16,604 nucleotides of DNA from JAZSMS01 sp045536015 (lineage in GTDB: Bacteria > Bacillota > Clostridia > Christensenellales > QALW01): contig JAZSMS010000107.1 in NCBI GenBank assembly GCA_045536015.1, positions 1 through 16,604 on the forward strand, written 5' to 3'. The notes under the pieces are model-generated. The model worked only from the letters and a program-made list of their open reading frames with translations. It had not been told where the DNA came from and did not search any database. Positions 1 through 8,293 of this stretch are shown in pieces; the first letter of the stretch is position 1, and each line of letters starts with the position of its first letter. The position numbers were made by a program, and so were the translations under genes.

Positions 1-1901
1 TTTAAGTCGCCAACAAGGTTAGTATAATTTTCGGTAAAGCTTCCGCTTACCTCTTTTTGATAATTTTCAGGTTTAGAAGCAATAACGTCAATATGCTTTT
101 CGGCACCGTTAGAATTTAAAAATTCGCGCGAGATATCAACAACTGTCTGACCTCTCCAGTGCATTCTTAATCTGGGTTCCGCGGTAACGGTAGCTACGAC
201 GGTTGCCTCAAGGTTTTCTTCATTTGCAAGCGCAATAAAGCGCTCAACGTTTTCCTTTTCAACAACAACTGCCATACGCTCCTGCGATTCGCTTATAGCA
301 AGCTCGGTTCCGTCAAGACCCTCGTACTTTTTAGGAACGGCGTCAAGGTTTATATCAAGTCCGTCAGCAAGCTCGCCAACTGCAACCGAAACCCCGCCTG
401 CACCAAAGTCGTTACAACGCTTAATCATTCTGCAAGCTTCTTCGTTGCGGAATAAGCGCTGAAGCTTTCTCTCCTCGGGTGCATTACCCTTTTGAACCTC
501 GGCACCGCAATCTTCAACCGAATGTGCAGTGTGAGCCTTTGACGAGCCCGTTGCGCCGCCGATACCGTCGCGACCTGTTCTGCCTCCTAAAAGAATAACT
601 ATATCACCGTCCTCGGGACATTCTCTGCGAACGTTTTTAGCAGGAGCCGCCGCAATAACTGCACCGATTTCCATTCTCTTTGCAACGTAGCCATCGTGAT
701 AGATTTCATCAACCTGACCTGTTGCAAGACCAATCTAGTTGCCGTAGGAGGAATATCCTGCAGCCGCAGTTTGAACGATCTTTCTCTGCGGAAGCTTACC
801 GGGCATAGTTTCGCTAACCTTTTTAGTGGGGTCTGCCGCGCCCGTTACGCGCATTGCCGCATAAACGTACGATCTGCCCGACAAGGGGTCACGAATAGCA
901 CCGCCGATGCAGGTTGCCGCACCGCCAAAGGGCTCGATTTCAGTAGGATGGTTGTGAGTTTCGTTTTTAAATAATAAAAGCCAAGGCTCTTCTTGTCCAT
1001 CAATTTCAACGTTGATTTTTACGGTACAAGCGTTAATTTCTTCTGACTCGTCAAGCTTATCCAAAAGTCCCTGCTTTTTAAGATATTTTGCCGCAAGTGT
1101 GCCGATATCCATTAAGTTTTGGGGCTTTTCTCTGCCAAGAGCCTTGCGTGCGGCAATATAATCGTCATACGCCTTTTGCAAAAGCTCGTCTTCAAATTTA
1201 ACCGAATCAATAGTAGTTAAAAACGTAGTGTGACGGCAGTGGTCCGACCAATAAGTGTCAATCATTCTTATTTCGGTAACAGTAGGATCTCTGTGCTCGC
1301 TGTTAAAATAATCTTGGCAGAACTTAATATCGTCTACGTCCATTGCAAGACCGTAAGAAGCACAAAATTCTTCAAGACCTGCTCTGTCAAGTGCACAAAA
1401 GCCGTCAAGAACCTTAACGTTTTCAGGCATTTGATACTGCGAAGCAAGTGTTTCGGGCATCTCTAAGGTTGCCTCTCGCGATTCAACGGGGTTAATAACG
1501 TACTTTTTAATTTCGGCAATATCACTTTCAGAAAGGTTGCCCTCTAAAATATAAACCTTTGCGGTGCGAATTGTAGGACGCTCGCCGCAAGAAATTATCT
1601 GTATGCACTGTGCTGCCGAATCTGCACGCTGGTCGAACTGTCCCGGCAAAAATTCAACTGCAAAAACTACTCCGTCAGTTTCGGGAAGCTCACTTGTAAC
1701 CTTATCAAGCTGGGGCTCCGAAAAAACAGTATTAACTGCCGCCGCAAAAAGTTCTTCGGTTATATTTTCAACGTCATAGCGGTTAAAAACTCGTACTGTT
1801 TCTAAACCGTTTATACCAAGCAAATTACAAAATTCGGCTTTAAGTGCTTTAGCCTCATTTGCAAGCTCTTTTTTCTTTTCAACAAAAATTCTGTATACCA
1901 T
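1..1901 (-). CDS. purL: Phosphoribosylformylglycinamidine synthase, large single-chain form (3' part outside window; in-frame TAG at codon 389)
   Basis: Step 4 of purine synthesis: converts FGAR to FGAM with ATP and glutamine. The ATG (1901-1899) shares one base with the purD TAA stop. About 633 codons are visible. An N-terminal PurS-like segment (about residues 1-150) is followed by the AIRS-like catalytic core, with YWSDHCRHTTF near residue 218, KNETHNHP at 312-319, GGRTGRDGIGGATG, then CNDFGAGGVSVAVGELADGL and LDGTELAISESQERMA. This is the roughly 1,200-residue clostridial form, whose C-terminal glutaminase would lie beyond base 1. Odd: codon 389 (737-735) is TAG inside the conserved GYSSYGN-Q-IGLATGQ motif, where Gln (CAG) is expected. 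The frame is open and conserved on both sides, so I annotate one interrupted gene. Whether the lesion is real, an assembly error or read through cannot be settled here. Family assignment is certain. Confidence 0.93.
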
Positions 1902-3166
1902 TATTTTTTTGCCTCCATTGCTCGTTTTCCAATATCTTTTCTGTAAAATGCGTTATCAAAGCTTACTTTTTGCACCTTTTCGTACGCATTTTTAATTGCA
2001 TCTTCTAAATTTTGTGCCGTTGCTGTAACACCTAAAACGCGTCCGCCGCTTGTTAAAAGCTTGCCGTCTTTTTCAGTTGCACCTGCAACAAAAACATCAT
2101 CTAAAGCACTTTGGTCAATTTTAATTTCAAAGCCTTTTTCGTATTTTTGCGGATATCCCTTTGAAGCCATTATTACACAGCACGCGCTTTTTGAAGCAAA
2201 CTTAACCGAAACTTTATCAAGCGTTCCGTTTGTAGTAGCCTGCATAATAGTTAAAAGGTCATCCTCTAAAAGTGGAAGAACTACCTGTGTTTCGGGGTCA
2301 CCAAAGCGGCAGTTATATTCAATAACCTTGGGACCGTCTTTAGTAAGCATAAGTCCAAAGTACAAGCAACCCTTAAAGGTTCTGCCCTCTTTGTTCATTG
2401 CGTCAATCGTAGGCAAAAAGATTTTTTGCATACACTCTGCTGCAACTTCTTCGGTATAATACGGGTTAGGTGCGATAGTACCCATACCTCCGGTATTAAG
2501 ACCGGTATCATTATCGCCTGCACGCTTATGGTCCATTGAAGAAACCATCGGCACAACGGTTTTGCCATCGGTAAACGATAAAACCGAAACCTCGGGTCCC
2601 TCTAAAAACTCCTCAATAACAATTTTGTTTCCGCTTGCGCCAAACTGCTTATCTTCCATTATCGACTTAACGGCATCAACTGCTTCTTTTCGCGTAAGTG
2701 CAATTATAACACCCTTACCAAGAGCAAGACCGTCCGCCTTAATAACGGTAGGAATAGGCGCATCCTTTAAATATTCAAGTGCTAAAGCAGAATCTTCAAA
2801 TACCTCATACGCGGCAGTAGGAATATTATATTTTTTCATTAAATTCTTTGAAAAAACTTTACTACCCTCTATAATAGCCGCCGCCTTATTAGGTCCAAAG
2901 CAAGGAACGCCTATTTCTTCAAGTGCATCAACCGTACCTAAAACAAGCGGATCATCAGGTGCAACTACGCAATAATCAATTTGGTTTTGCTTTGCAAATT
3001 CAACTATTGCCTGCGTATCGGTTGCGCTAATATTAACGCACTCGGCATCCATTGCAATGCCGCCGTTACCGGGAAGTGCATATAACTGCGTTATTTGCTT
3101 ATTTTCTTTTAATTTTTTTATAATAGCGTGCTCGCGTCCGCCGCCGCCTACAACTAAAATCTTCAC
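1901..3166 (-). CDS. purD: Phosphoribosylamine-glycine ligase (GAR synthetase)
   Basis: Step 2 of purine synthesis: joins phosphoribosylamine and glycine with ATP to give GAR. The 421-residue length matches bacterial PurD. Seen in order: the N-terminal nucleotide-fold motif LVVGGGGREHAI (residues 4-15), GNGG, the ATP-grasp entry EGSKVFSKNLMKKY, GLALGKGV, the GGMG loop before APNPYY, and the metal-binding EYNCRFGDPETQ. Translation starts at GTG (3166-3164) with GGAG about nine bases upstream; no ATG in this frame fits better. The TAA stop overlaps the purL ATG by one base, indicating translational coupling. It is separated from the upstream AICARFT gene by 71 bases holding an inverted repeat. 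Nothing suggests damage to this gene. Confidence 0.97.
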   Translation of the reverse strand: MKILVVGGGGREHAIIKKLKENKQITQLYALPGNGGIAMDAECVNISATDTQAIVEFAKQNQIDYCVVAPDDPLVLGTVDALEEIGVPCFGPNKAAAIIEGSKVFSKNLMKKYNIPTAAYEVFEDSALALEYLKDAPIPTVIKADGLALGKGVIIALTRKEAVDAVKSIMEDKQFGASGNKIVIEEFLEGPEVSVLSFTDGKTVVPMVSSMDHKRAGDNDTGLNTGGMGTIAPNPYYTEEVAAECMQKIFLPTIDAMNKEGRTFKGCLYFGLMLTKDGPKVIEYNCRFGDPETQVVLPLLEDDLLTIMQATTNGTLDKVSVKFASKSACCVIMASKGYPQKYEKGFEIKIDQSALDDVFVAGATEKDGKLLTSGGRVLGVTATAQNLEDAIKNAYEKVQKVSFDNAFYRKDIGKRAMEAKK

Positions 3167-3206
3167 AAAAAGTTCTCCTTATTTAAAACGTCATTATAGC
3201 AATTAA

Positions 3207-3230
3207 GATCGGACAAAATTTTGCCCGATC
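3207..3230 (-). other. Inverted repeat in the purH-purD intercistronic gap
   Basis: A 24-base near-perfect palindrome, GATCGGGC-AAAATTTT-GTCCGATC on the minus strand, with one mismatch that becomes G-U in RNA. It starts seven bases after the AICARFT stop. No T-run follows (TTAATTGC), so it is not a typical intrinsic terminator. It could be an mRNA stability or processing hairpin, or a protein-binding site. A TATAAT hexamer follows at 3198-3193 on the minus strand, but no convincing -35 was found 17 bases upstream. Confidence 0.5.
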
Positions 3231-3237
3231 AAATTAA

Positions 3238-4422
3238 TTAATGATGGAATAAACGCATTCCGGTAAACGCCATAGCCATACCGTATTTGTTGCAGCAGTC
3301 AATAACGGCATCATCACGAATAGAACCACCGGGCTGTGCAATATATTTTACACCGCTTGCGTGTGCGCGTTCGATATTATCGCTAAAGGGGAAGAAAGCA
3401 TCTGAGCCAAGTGCAACACCCGAAATGGTATTAAGGTATGCTCTCTGCTCTTCTTTTGTAAAGGGTTCGGGCTTATAAGCAAAATACTTTTGCCAGTTAC
3501 CCTCTGCACAAACGTCTTCTTCGTTTTGGTTGATATAACCATCGATAACGTTATCTCTATCGGGTCTGCCAAGCGTATCTAAGAAAGGAAGATTTAATAC
3601 CTTGTCGCTTTGACGAAGGAACCACGTATCTGCCTTGCTTCCTGCTAAGCGTGTGCAGTGAATTCTTGACTGCTGACCTGCACCAACACCGATAGCCTGT
3701 CCGTCAACTGCATAGCAAACGGAGTTAGACTGCGTATACTTTAAGGTTATAAGCGCAACTATAAGGTCACGAACTGCCTCTTGAGGCATCTCTTTATTTT
3801 CTGTTACAATATTTTCAAGCAACTGCTTGTTAATTTCAAAATTATTTCTGCCCTGCTCAAACGTAATGCCAAATACCTGCTTACGTTCAATTTCCTCAGG
3901 AACAAAGTCAGGGTCAATTTTAACGATATTATAGTTACCCTTGCGCTTGGTCTTTAAAATTTCAAGTGCTTCGGGCTCGTATCCGGGAGCAATAACACCG
4001 TCAGAAACCTCACGCTTAATTAAAAGCGCGGTGGTTACGTCGCAAACGTCCGAAAGTGCTACCCAATCGCCAAACGAGCACATTCTGTCGGTTCCTCTTG
4101 CGCGGGCATAAGCACAAGCAAGGGGCGAAGCCTCTAAATTTTCGATATCATCAACAAAGCAAGCCTTTTTAAGCTTTTCGGAAAGCGGAATACCTACTGC
4201 AGCAGATGTGGGACTAACGTGCTTAAACGAGGTTACTGCACAAAGACCTGTTGCCTCCTTAAGTTCCTTAACAAGCTGCCACGAATTAAAGGCATCTAAA
4301 AAGTTAATGTAACCGGGACGGCCCGAAAGTATTTCGATAGGAAGGTCACTTCCGTCGTTCATAAATATTTTTGCGGGCTTTTGGTTGGGGTTACAGCCGT
4401 ATTTTAATTCAAATTCTTTCAT
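3238..4422 (-). CDS. purH: AICAR formyltransferase, stand-alone (no IMP cyclohydrolase domain)
   Basis: Step 9: transfers the formyl group of 10-formyl-THF to AICAR, giving FAICAR. The 394-residue protein holds only the AICARFT half of a usual PurH/ATIC; the roughly 200-residue N-terminal MGS-like cyclohydrolase domain is absent, and that step is presumably supplied by the adjacent purO. The catalytic Lys-His pair is present in SFKHVSP (K67, H68), as are YTQSNSVCYA (N233), IGVGAGQQSRIHCTRLAG, ALGSDAFFPF and the C-terminal RLFHH. I chose the ATG at 4422, preceded by AAAGGAG at about eight bases; a TTG at 4440 would extend six residues but overlaps that ribosome binding site. The stop is TAA, closely followed in frame by TGA. 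Depletion of its formyl donor raises Z nucleotides, the ligand of the operon's riboswitch. Confidence 0.95.
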   Translation of the reverse strand: MKEFELKYGCNPNQKPAKIFMNDGSDLPIEILSGRPGYINFLDAFNSWQLVKELKEATGLCAVTSFKHVSPTSAAVGIPLSEKLKKACFVDDIENLEASPLACAYARARGTDRMCSFGDWVALSDVCDVTTALLIKREVSDGVIAPGYEPEALEILKTKRKGNYNIVKIDPDFVPEEIERKQVFGITFEQGRNNFEINKQLLENIVTENKEMPQEAVRDLIVALITLKYTQSNSVCYAVDGQAIGVGAGQQSRIHCTRLAGSKADTWFLRQSDKVLNLPFLDTLGRPDRDNVIDGYINQNEEDVCAEGNWQKYFAYKPEPFTKEEQRAYLNTISGVALGSDAFFPFSDNIERAHASGVKYIAQPGGSIRDDAVIDCCNKYGMAMAFTGMRLFHH

Positions 4423-4442
4423 TTTGCTTTCTCCTTTCAAAA

Positions 4443-5159
4443 TTACTTGTTTTTGTTAATTATGCGCGAATCATATTCGCCGGTTTTAAGATCAATATAT
4501 CTAACAAAAAGCGAAACCTTGTTATCTTCATTAAGATTTTCCCAAATAAGCTTGGTAAGCTCGTCAATTTCAAGATCGGGCATCTCAAGCGTTTTGGGCT
4601 CACCCTCAAAGCTTGGAAGCGGATTTCCGTCGCAGGCATAGGTATGGATAAACTTTGCTCTTGCGGGCAGAGGATTAGAATAAGCATAGGTGTATCTCTG
4701 GCAGGAAGAGCCGTCGCCCTCTGCCGACTTTAAGATAGACATTGCAAAGTTCATATCGCCGTTTTCAAGACGGATAATGCCCGAAATTCTGGGAGTATAG
4801 TTTGGAGCATCGTCTTCAAATTCTCTTGTTCTGAGTGCCTGCTCAAAGGTCATTTGTCTGTCCATAAGCTCGTAGATAGTATCTGTTTGATCACCGTTTG
4901 TAACTATCGTCTTGTTTCCAAGCACTCTTACAGGAGCATATATAATAAGATGCGGGTCAACCATTTTGCTCTCATCAAAAGCCTGAGTGCGAATACCCGC
5001 ACCATCTTCAACAAATATTCTGTTACGGCTGTTTTCGCTTCTGCCCATTATAAAATAGGCGGTAATTGCCTTTTTTCCGTCGGCGCTCTTGCCGATGATA
5101 ATTCCTCTGCCGTGATATGCAAGTGAATTAAGCTCGTTTATAATAGTCTTAATTTCCAT
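4443..5159 (-). CDS. purO: IMP cyclohydrolase, PurO-type
   Basis: Step 10: closes FAICAR to IMP. The 238-residue protein resembles the archaeal PurO / IMP-cyclohydrolase-like family (PF07826): GRGIIIG (17-23), the AY plus GRSENSRNR block (34-47), MVDPHLIIYAPVRV, VTNGDQTD and NYTPRISGII are the family's characteristic segments. Assignment is by motif recall rather than a search. It sits 20 bases upstream of the stand-alone AICARFT start and 21 bases after purN, so gene order supports it replacing the missing cyclohydrolase domain of PurH. GAAAGGAAA provides the ribosome binding site. The C-terminus is Asn/Lys-rich (INKNK) and ends in TAA. No sign of damage. Confidence 0.88.
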   Translation of the reverse strand: MEIKTIINELNSLAYHGRGIIIGKSADGKKAITAYFIMGRSENSRNRIFVEDGAGIRTQAFDESKMVDPHLIIYAPVRVLGNKTIVTNGDQTDTIYELMDRQMTFEQALRTREFEDDAPNYTPRISGIIRLENGDMNFAMSILKSAEGDGSSCQRYTYAYSNPLPARAKFIHTYACDGNPLPSFEGEPKTLEMPDLEIDELTKLIWENLNEDNKVSLFVRYIDLKTGEYDSRIINKNK

Positions 5160-5180
5160 AACAAATTTCCTTTCGCATTT

Positions 5181-5804
5181 TTAGCTTATTATTGTTTTTC
5201 CGTCTTTAACGGTTATTTTTCCGTCACAAAAAAGCTTTGCGGCAAGCGGAAGAATTTTCCATTCAGCCTGTTCCATAATTCTTTTTTGCAACATCTCGGG
5301 TGTATCGCCCTCTAATACATCAACTGCCTTTTGCAAGATAATAGGTCCTGCATCACATTCTGCAGTTACAAAGTGCACAGTAGCACCCGAAACCTTAACA
5401 CCCTTTTTAAGCGCTTCTTCGTGCACGTGCAGGCCGTAATAGCCTTTTCCGCAAAACGAAGGTATAAGCGCAGGATGAACGTTTATCATTTTATTTTTAA
5501 AGGTGTCGCAAACCTGCTCGTCTAAAATAGTCATAAAGCCTGCATACACAACGAGGTCTGCCTGTTCCTCAACTAAAGCATCGCGCATTGCGGCACTGTA
5601 CGAGGCAATATCAGAATAATCGCGTCTGACAAGCACTCTGGTTTTAATGCCTGCATTTTCGGCACGGGTAAGTGCATAGGCATCTGCCTTTGAAGCAATA
5701 ACACAAGTTATTTTGCCTTCTCCAAGCTCACCCCTACCCTGCGCATCAATAAGTGCCTGAAGATTAGTTCCGCCGCCAGAGACAAGCACTACTATTTTTT
5801 TCAT
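5181..5804 (-). CDS. purN: Phosphoribosylglycinamide formyltransferase (GAR transformylase)
   Basis: Step 3: formylates GAR using 10-formyl-THF. At 207 residues it has the normal length. Visible: the N-terminal SGGGTNLQAL (9-18), the catalytic triad N108 and H110 in MINVHPALIPSF and D151 in CDAGPIILQ, and the GATVHFVT strand. A short insertion, CGKGYYG, before LHVHEEAL is common in clostridial PurN (from memory). The ATG (5804-5802) overlaps the purM TGA by four bases (ATGA), so translation is probably coupled. This is one of two folate-dependent steps in the operon, fitting co-regulation with formate-producing pyruvate formate-lyase. Confidence 0.96.
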   Translation of the reverse strand: MKKIVVLVSGGGTNLQALIDAQGRGELGEGKITCVIASKADAYALTRAENAGIKTRVLVRRDYSDIASYSAAMRDALVEEQADLVVYAGFMTILDEQVCDTFKNKMINVHPALIPSFCGKGYYGLHVHEEALKKGVKVSGATVHFVTAECDAGPIILQKAVDVLEGDTPEMLQKRIMEQAEWKILPLAAKLFCDGKITVKDGKTIIS

Positions 5805-6838
5805 AAAATAACGCCCTCGTCCGAAGAAACAACCTCACCGATAATATAAGCGTCCTCGCCGTTTGCGCAAAGAATTTCAAGCGCCTTTTGAGCATCTTCC
5901 TTTGCAACGGTAACACTCATACCAACACCCATATTAAAGGTATTAAACATATCGCGCTCGGGAATAGAACCGACCTTTGCAATATAGTTAAAGATAGGAA
6001 GTATTTTAAGTGCACTCTTATCTACCTTAACACTTTTTCCCTCGGGAAGTGCGCGCGGAATATTTTCATAAAAACCGCCTCCGGTAATATGCGAAACAGC
6101 CTTAACGTTAACCTCTTCAAAAAGTGCAAGCATTGATTTAACGTACATTTTAGTAGGAGTTAAAAGCGTTTCACCAAGCGATTTACCGCCAAGCTCTTCT
6201 ACCGGTACGTTTAAGTCGGCATTTTCGATATCAAAAACCTTGCGAACAAGCGAAAAACCGTTTGAGTGAACACCGGTTGATGCAAGTGCAATAACAACGT
6301 CACCTTCGGTAACGGTATTTTTATCAAGGATCTTTGCCTTATCAACAACGCCCGTGCAGTAGCCTGCAAGGTCGTAATCGTCCTCTGGCATAAGTCCGGG
6401 ATGCTCAGCAGTTTCGCCGCCGATTAAAGCACAGCCTGCCTGAACACAGCCCTCAGCAACACCCGAAACTATTTCAGCTATTTTTTCAGGATAGTTTTTG
6501 CCGCTAGCAATTTAGTCAAGAAAGAAAAGCGGCTTTGCACCACAGCAGATAATATCGTTTGCGCACATTGCTACGCAGTCGATACCGATAGTATCGTGCT
6601 TGTCAAGTAACATTGCAAGCTTTATTTTTGTACCAACACCGTCGGTACCTGAAACTAAAACGGGCTGAGTGATACCTGTTAAATCAAGTCCAAAGCATCC
6701 GCCAAAGCCGCCAACGTCATCTAAACAGCCTTCGTTTTTAGTTCTGGCAATATGCTTTTTCATAAGTTCTACCGACTTATATCCTGCGGTAATATCAACG
6801 CCTGCTTCGGCGTAGCTTTTTGATTGTGAATTTTTCAT
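5801..6838 (-). CDS. purM: AIR synthetase (phosphoribosylformylglycinamidine cyclo-ligase), interrupted by in-frame TAA at codon 109
   Basis: Step 5: closes FGAM to AIR with ATP. Read through the internal stop, the product is 345 residues, the usual PurM length. Motifs: SYAEAGVDITAG near the N-terminus, GGFGGCFGLDL, VSGTDGVGTKIKLA, CANDIICCGAKPLFFLD, then after the stop IASGK, GVAEGCVQAGCALIGGETAEHPG and HITGGGFYENIPRALP. The ATG at 6838 has AGGA eight to eleven bases upstream, just after the purF TAG; a TTG at 6871 is in frame but overlaps purF. Odd: codon 109 (6514-6512) is TAA exactly where the family has Tyr in FFLDYIA(T/S)GK. Sequence on both sides is intact, with no frameshift. The downstream part has an internal ATG at 6391 but no good ribosome binding site, so restart is unlikely. 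Confidence 0.92.
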
Positions 6839-6840
6839 AA

Positions 6841-8265
6841 CTATTCCTTTCCTGTCCAGCAATAAGTGCAAAGCTTATTTTTATCAATACCTATTGCCTC
6901 AATAATTCCGTCAAGTGACTGGAACTCGACCGAATCAATATGATATTTTTTACAAATTTCTTCTCTAAGATTTTTTCCGCGCTGAGTATCGGGCTTTGAA
7001 TATTCATCAATATGGTTAAATCCCTCTTCCCCTTCAAGTGCATAGATAATTCTTCTCGCAAGCAAGTCCATATCGCTTGTAGAGCGCGAAAAATTAAGAT
7101 ATTTGCAGCCGTACATTATCGGCGGACATGCCGAACGGATATGCACCGATTTTGCACCGCTTTCGTACAAGAAATCTACCGTTTCGCCTATCTGAGTTCC
7201 GCGTACGATAGAATCGTCAACAAACATAAGCTTTTTACCCTTTATAAGCTCGTTAACGGGAATTTGCTTCATCTTTGCTATCTTTTTACGCTCTGCCTGA
7301 ACTGAAGGCGTAAAGCTTCGTGCCCAAGTAGGCGTATATTTAATATATGGACGTGCAAACGGCAGGTGACTTTCGTTTGCATAGCCTATTGCATGTGGCG
7401 TGCCTGAATCAGGAACACCGCAAACGTATTCTATATTTGCATCCTTGCCCGTTTCGTGATCGTGCCTTGCCATTATACCGCCGTTTTTGCAGCGCATTAC
7501 TTCAACGTTTACGCCCTCGTAGGTTGAGGTTGGATAACCGTAATAAGCCCATAAAAACGCACACATACGCATCTTTTTACCGGGTGCGGCAAGCTGACGG
7601 ATTTCGCTTGGTGAAATTTCTACAATCTCTCCCGGTCCAAGTTCACGCTCGTAAGCACAGCCTAATTTTTCATACGCAAACGATTCGAACGTTACTGCAT
7701 AGCAATCTTCGCCCTTACCGATAATAATCGGAAGTCTGCCAAGACGGTCGCGCGCGGCGATAAGTTTTCCGTCATCCTTTAAAATTAAAATCGAAGCCGT
7801 ACCGTCTATCATTTTTTGTGCAAACTTTATACCCTCGGCAAAGCTGTTTTTTTGATTTATAAGCGCAGCAACAAGCTCGGTTTCGTTTACCCTGCCGCCC
7901 GTCATAGCATCAAACTGTCCGCCCGAGAAGGATAGATATTGCTGAATAAGCTCGTCCGCATTATTTATAACACCCGTTACACAAATTGCAAACGTTCCTA
8001 AATTAGAGCGTATAAGCAACGGTTGCGGGTTGTGGTCGCTTATGCAACCTATTGCGGCATTACCCTTCATATTTTGACAGGTATTTTCGAACTTGGTTCT
8101 GAATGGAGAATTTTCGATATTATGAATTTCTCTCTGCAAACCCTTTAATCTGTCAAAAGCAGCCATACCTGCACGGTGCGTGCCGAGGTGCGAATGATAG
8201 TCAACACCGAAAAACACGTCAAGCACACAGTCGCGCGTTGCGGTCATTCCAAAAAATCCGCCCAT
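6841..8265 (-). CDS. purF: PurF-family amidophosphoribosyltransferase with a degenerate glutaminase site
   Basis: Step 1: makes phosphoribosylamine from PRPP. It has 474 residues. The C-terminal PRTase domain is intact: VCGVPDSGTPHAIGYA (281-296) and the PRPP loop VDDSIVRGT (349-357). Four cysteines at the positions of the B. subtilis-type Fe-S ligands are kept (C235, C387, C466, C469). The N-terminal Ntn glutaminase domain is present but looks inactive: the protein begins MGGFFG rather than MCG, so there is no nucleophilic Cys, and the usual HVRY arginine, the HNGN asparagine and the SDTE aspartate are replaced (IGCISD, VTGV, NETE). I recall similar MGGFFG proteins in Clostridia and Bacteroidales, unverified. 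It may use free ammonia or a partner glutaminase. The stop is TAG, three bases before the purM ATG; AGGAG precedes the start. Confidence 0.9.
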   Translation of the reverse strand: MGGFFGMTATRDCVLDVFFGVDYHSHLGTHRAGMAAFDRLKGLQREIHNIENSPFRTKFENTCQNMKGNAAIGCISDHNPQPLLIRSNLGTFAICVTGVINNADELIQQYLSFSGGQFDAMTGGRVNETELVAALINQKNSFAEGIKFAQKMIDGTASILILKDDGKLIAARDRLGRLPIIIGKGEDCYAVTFESFAYEKLGCAYERELGPGEIVEISPSEIRQLAAPGKKMRMCAFLWAYYGYPTSTYEGVNVEVMRCKNGGIMARHDHETGKDANIEYVCGVPDSGTPHAIGYANESHLPFARPYIKYTPTWARSFTPSVQAERKKIAKMKQIPVNELIKGKKLMFVDDSIVRGTQIGETVDFLYESGAKSVHIRSACPPIMYGCKYLNFSRSTSDMDLLARRIIYALEGEEGFNHIDEYSKPDTQRGKNLREEICKKYHIDSVEFQSLDGIIEAIGIDKNKLCTYCWTGKE

Positions 8266-8293
8266 TTTTATCTCCTAAATTAAAGTTTAAATA

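Noticed and set aside
1..20. AAGTCG near the left end, resembling the adapter start
   Set aside because: It matches for only six bases and the translation continues as normal PurL (YTNLVGDLK), so it is genomic.
4423..4440. TTG start giving six extra residues on AICARFT
   Set aside because: It overlaps the AAAGGAG ribosome binding site for the ATG at 4422, and MKEFELKYG is the family-like N-terminus.
735..6514. A reassigned stop codon in this genome
   Set aside because: TAA ends purD, purH, purO, purN, purC, purE, pflB and pyrC at family-typical C-termini, and TAG ends purF and pflA. The two internal stops sit at different amino acids (Gln and Tyr).
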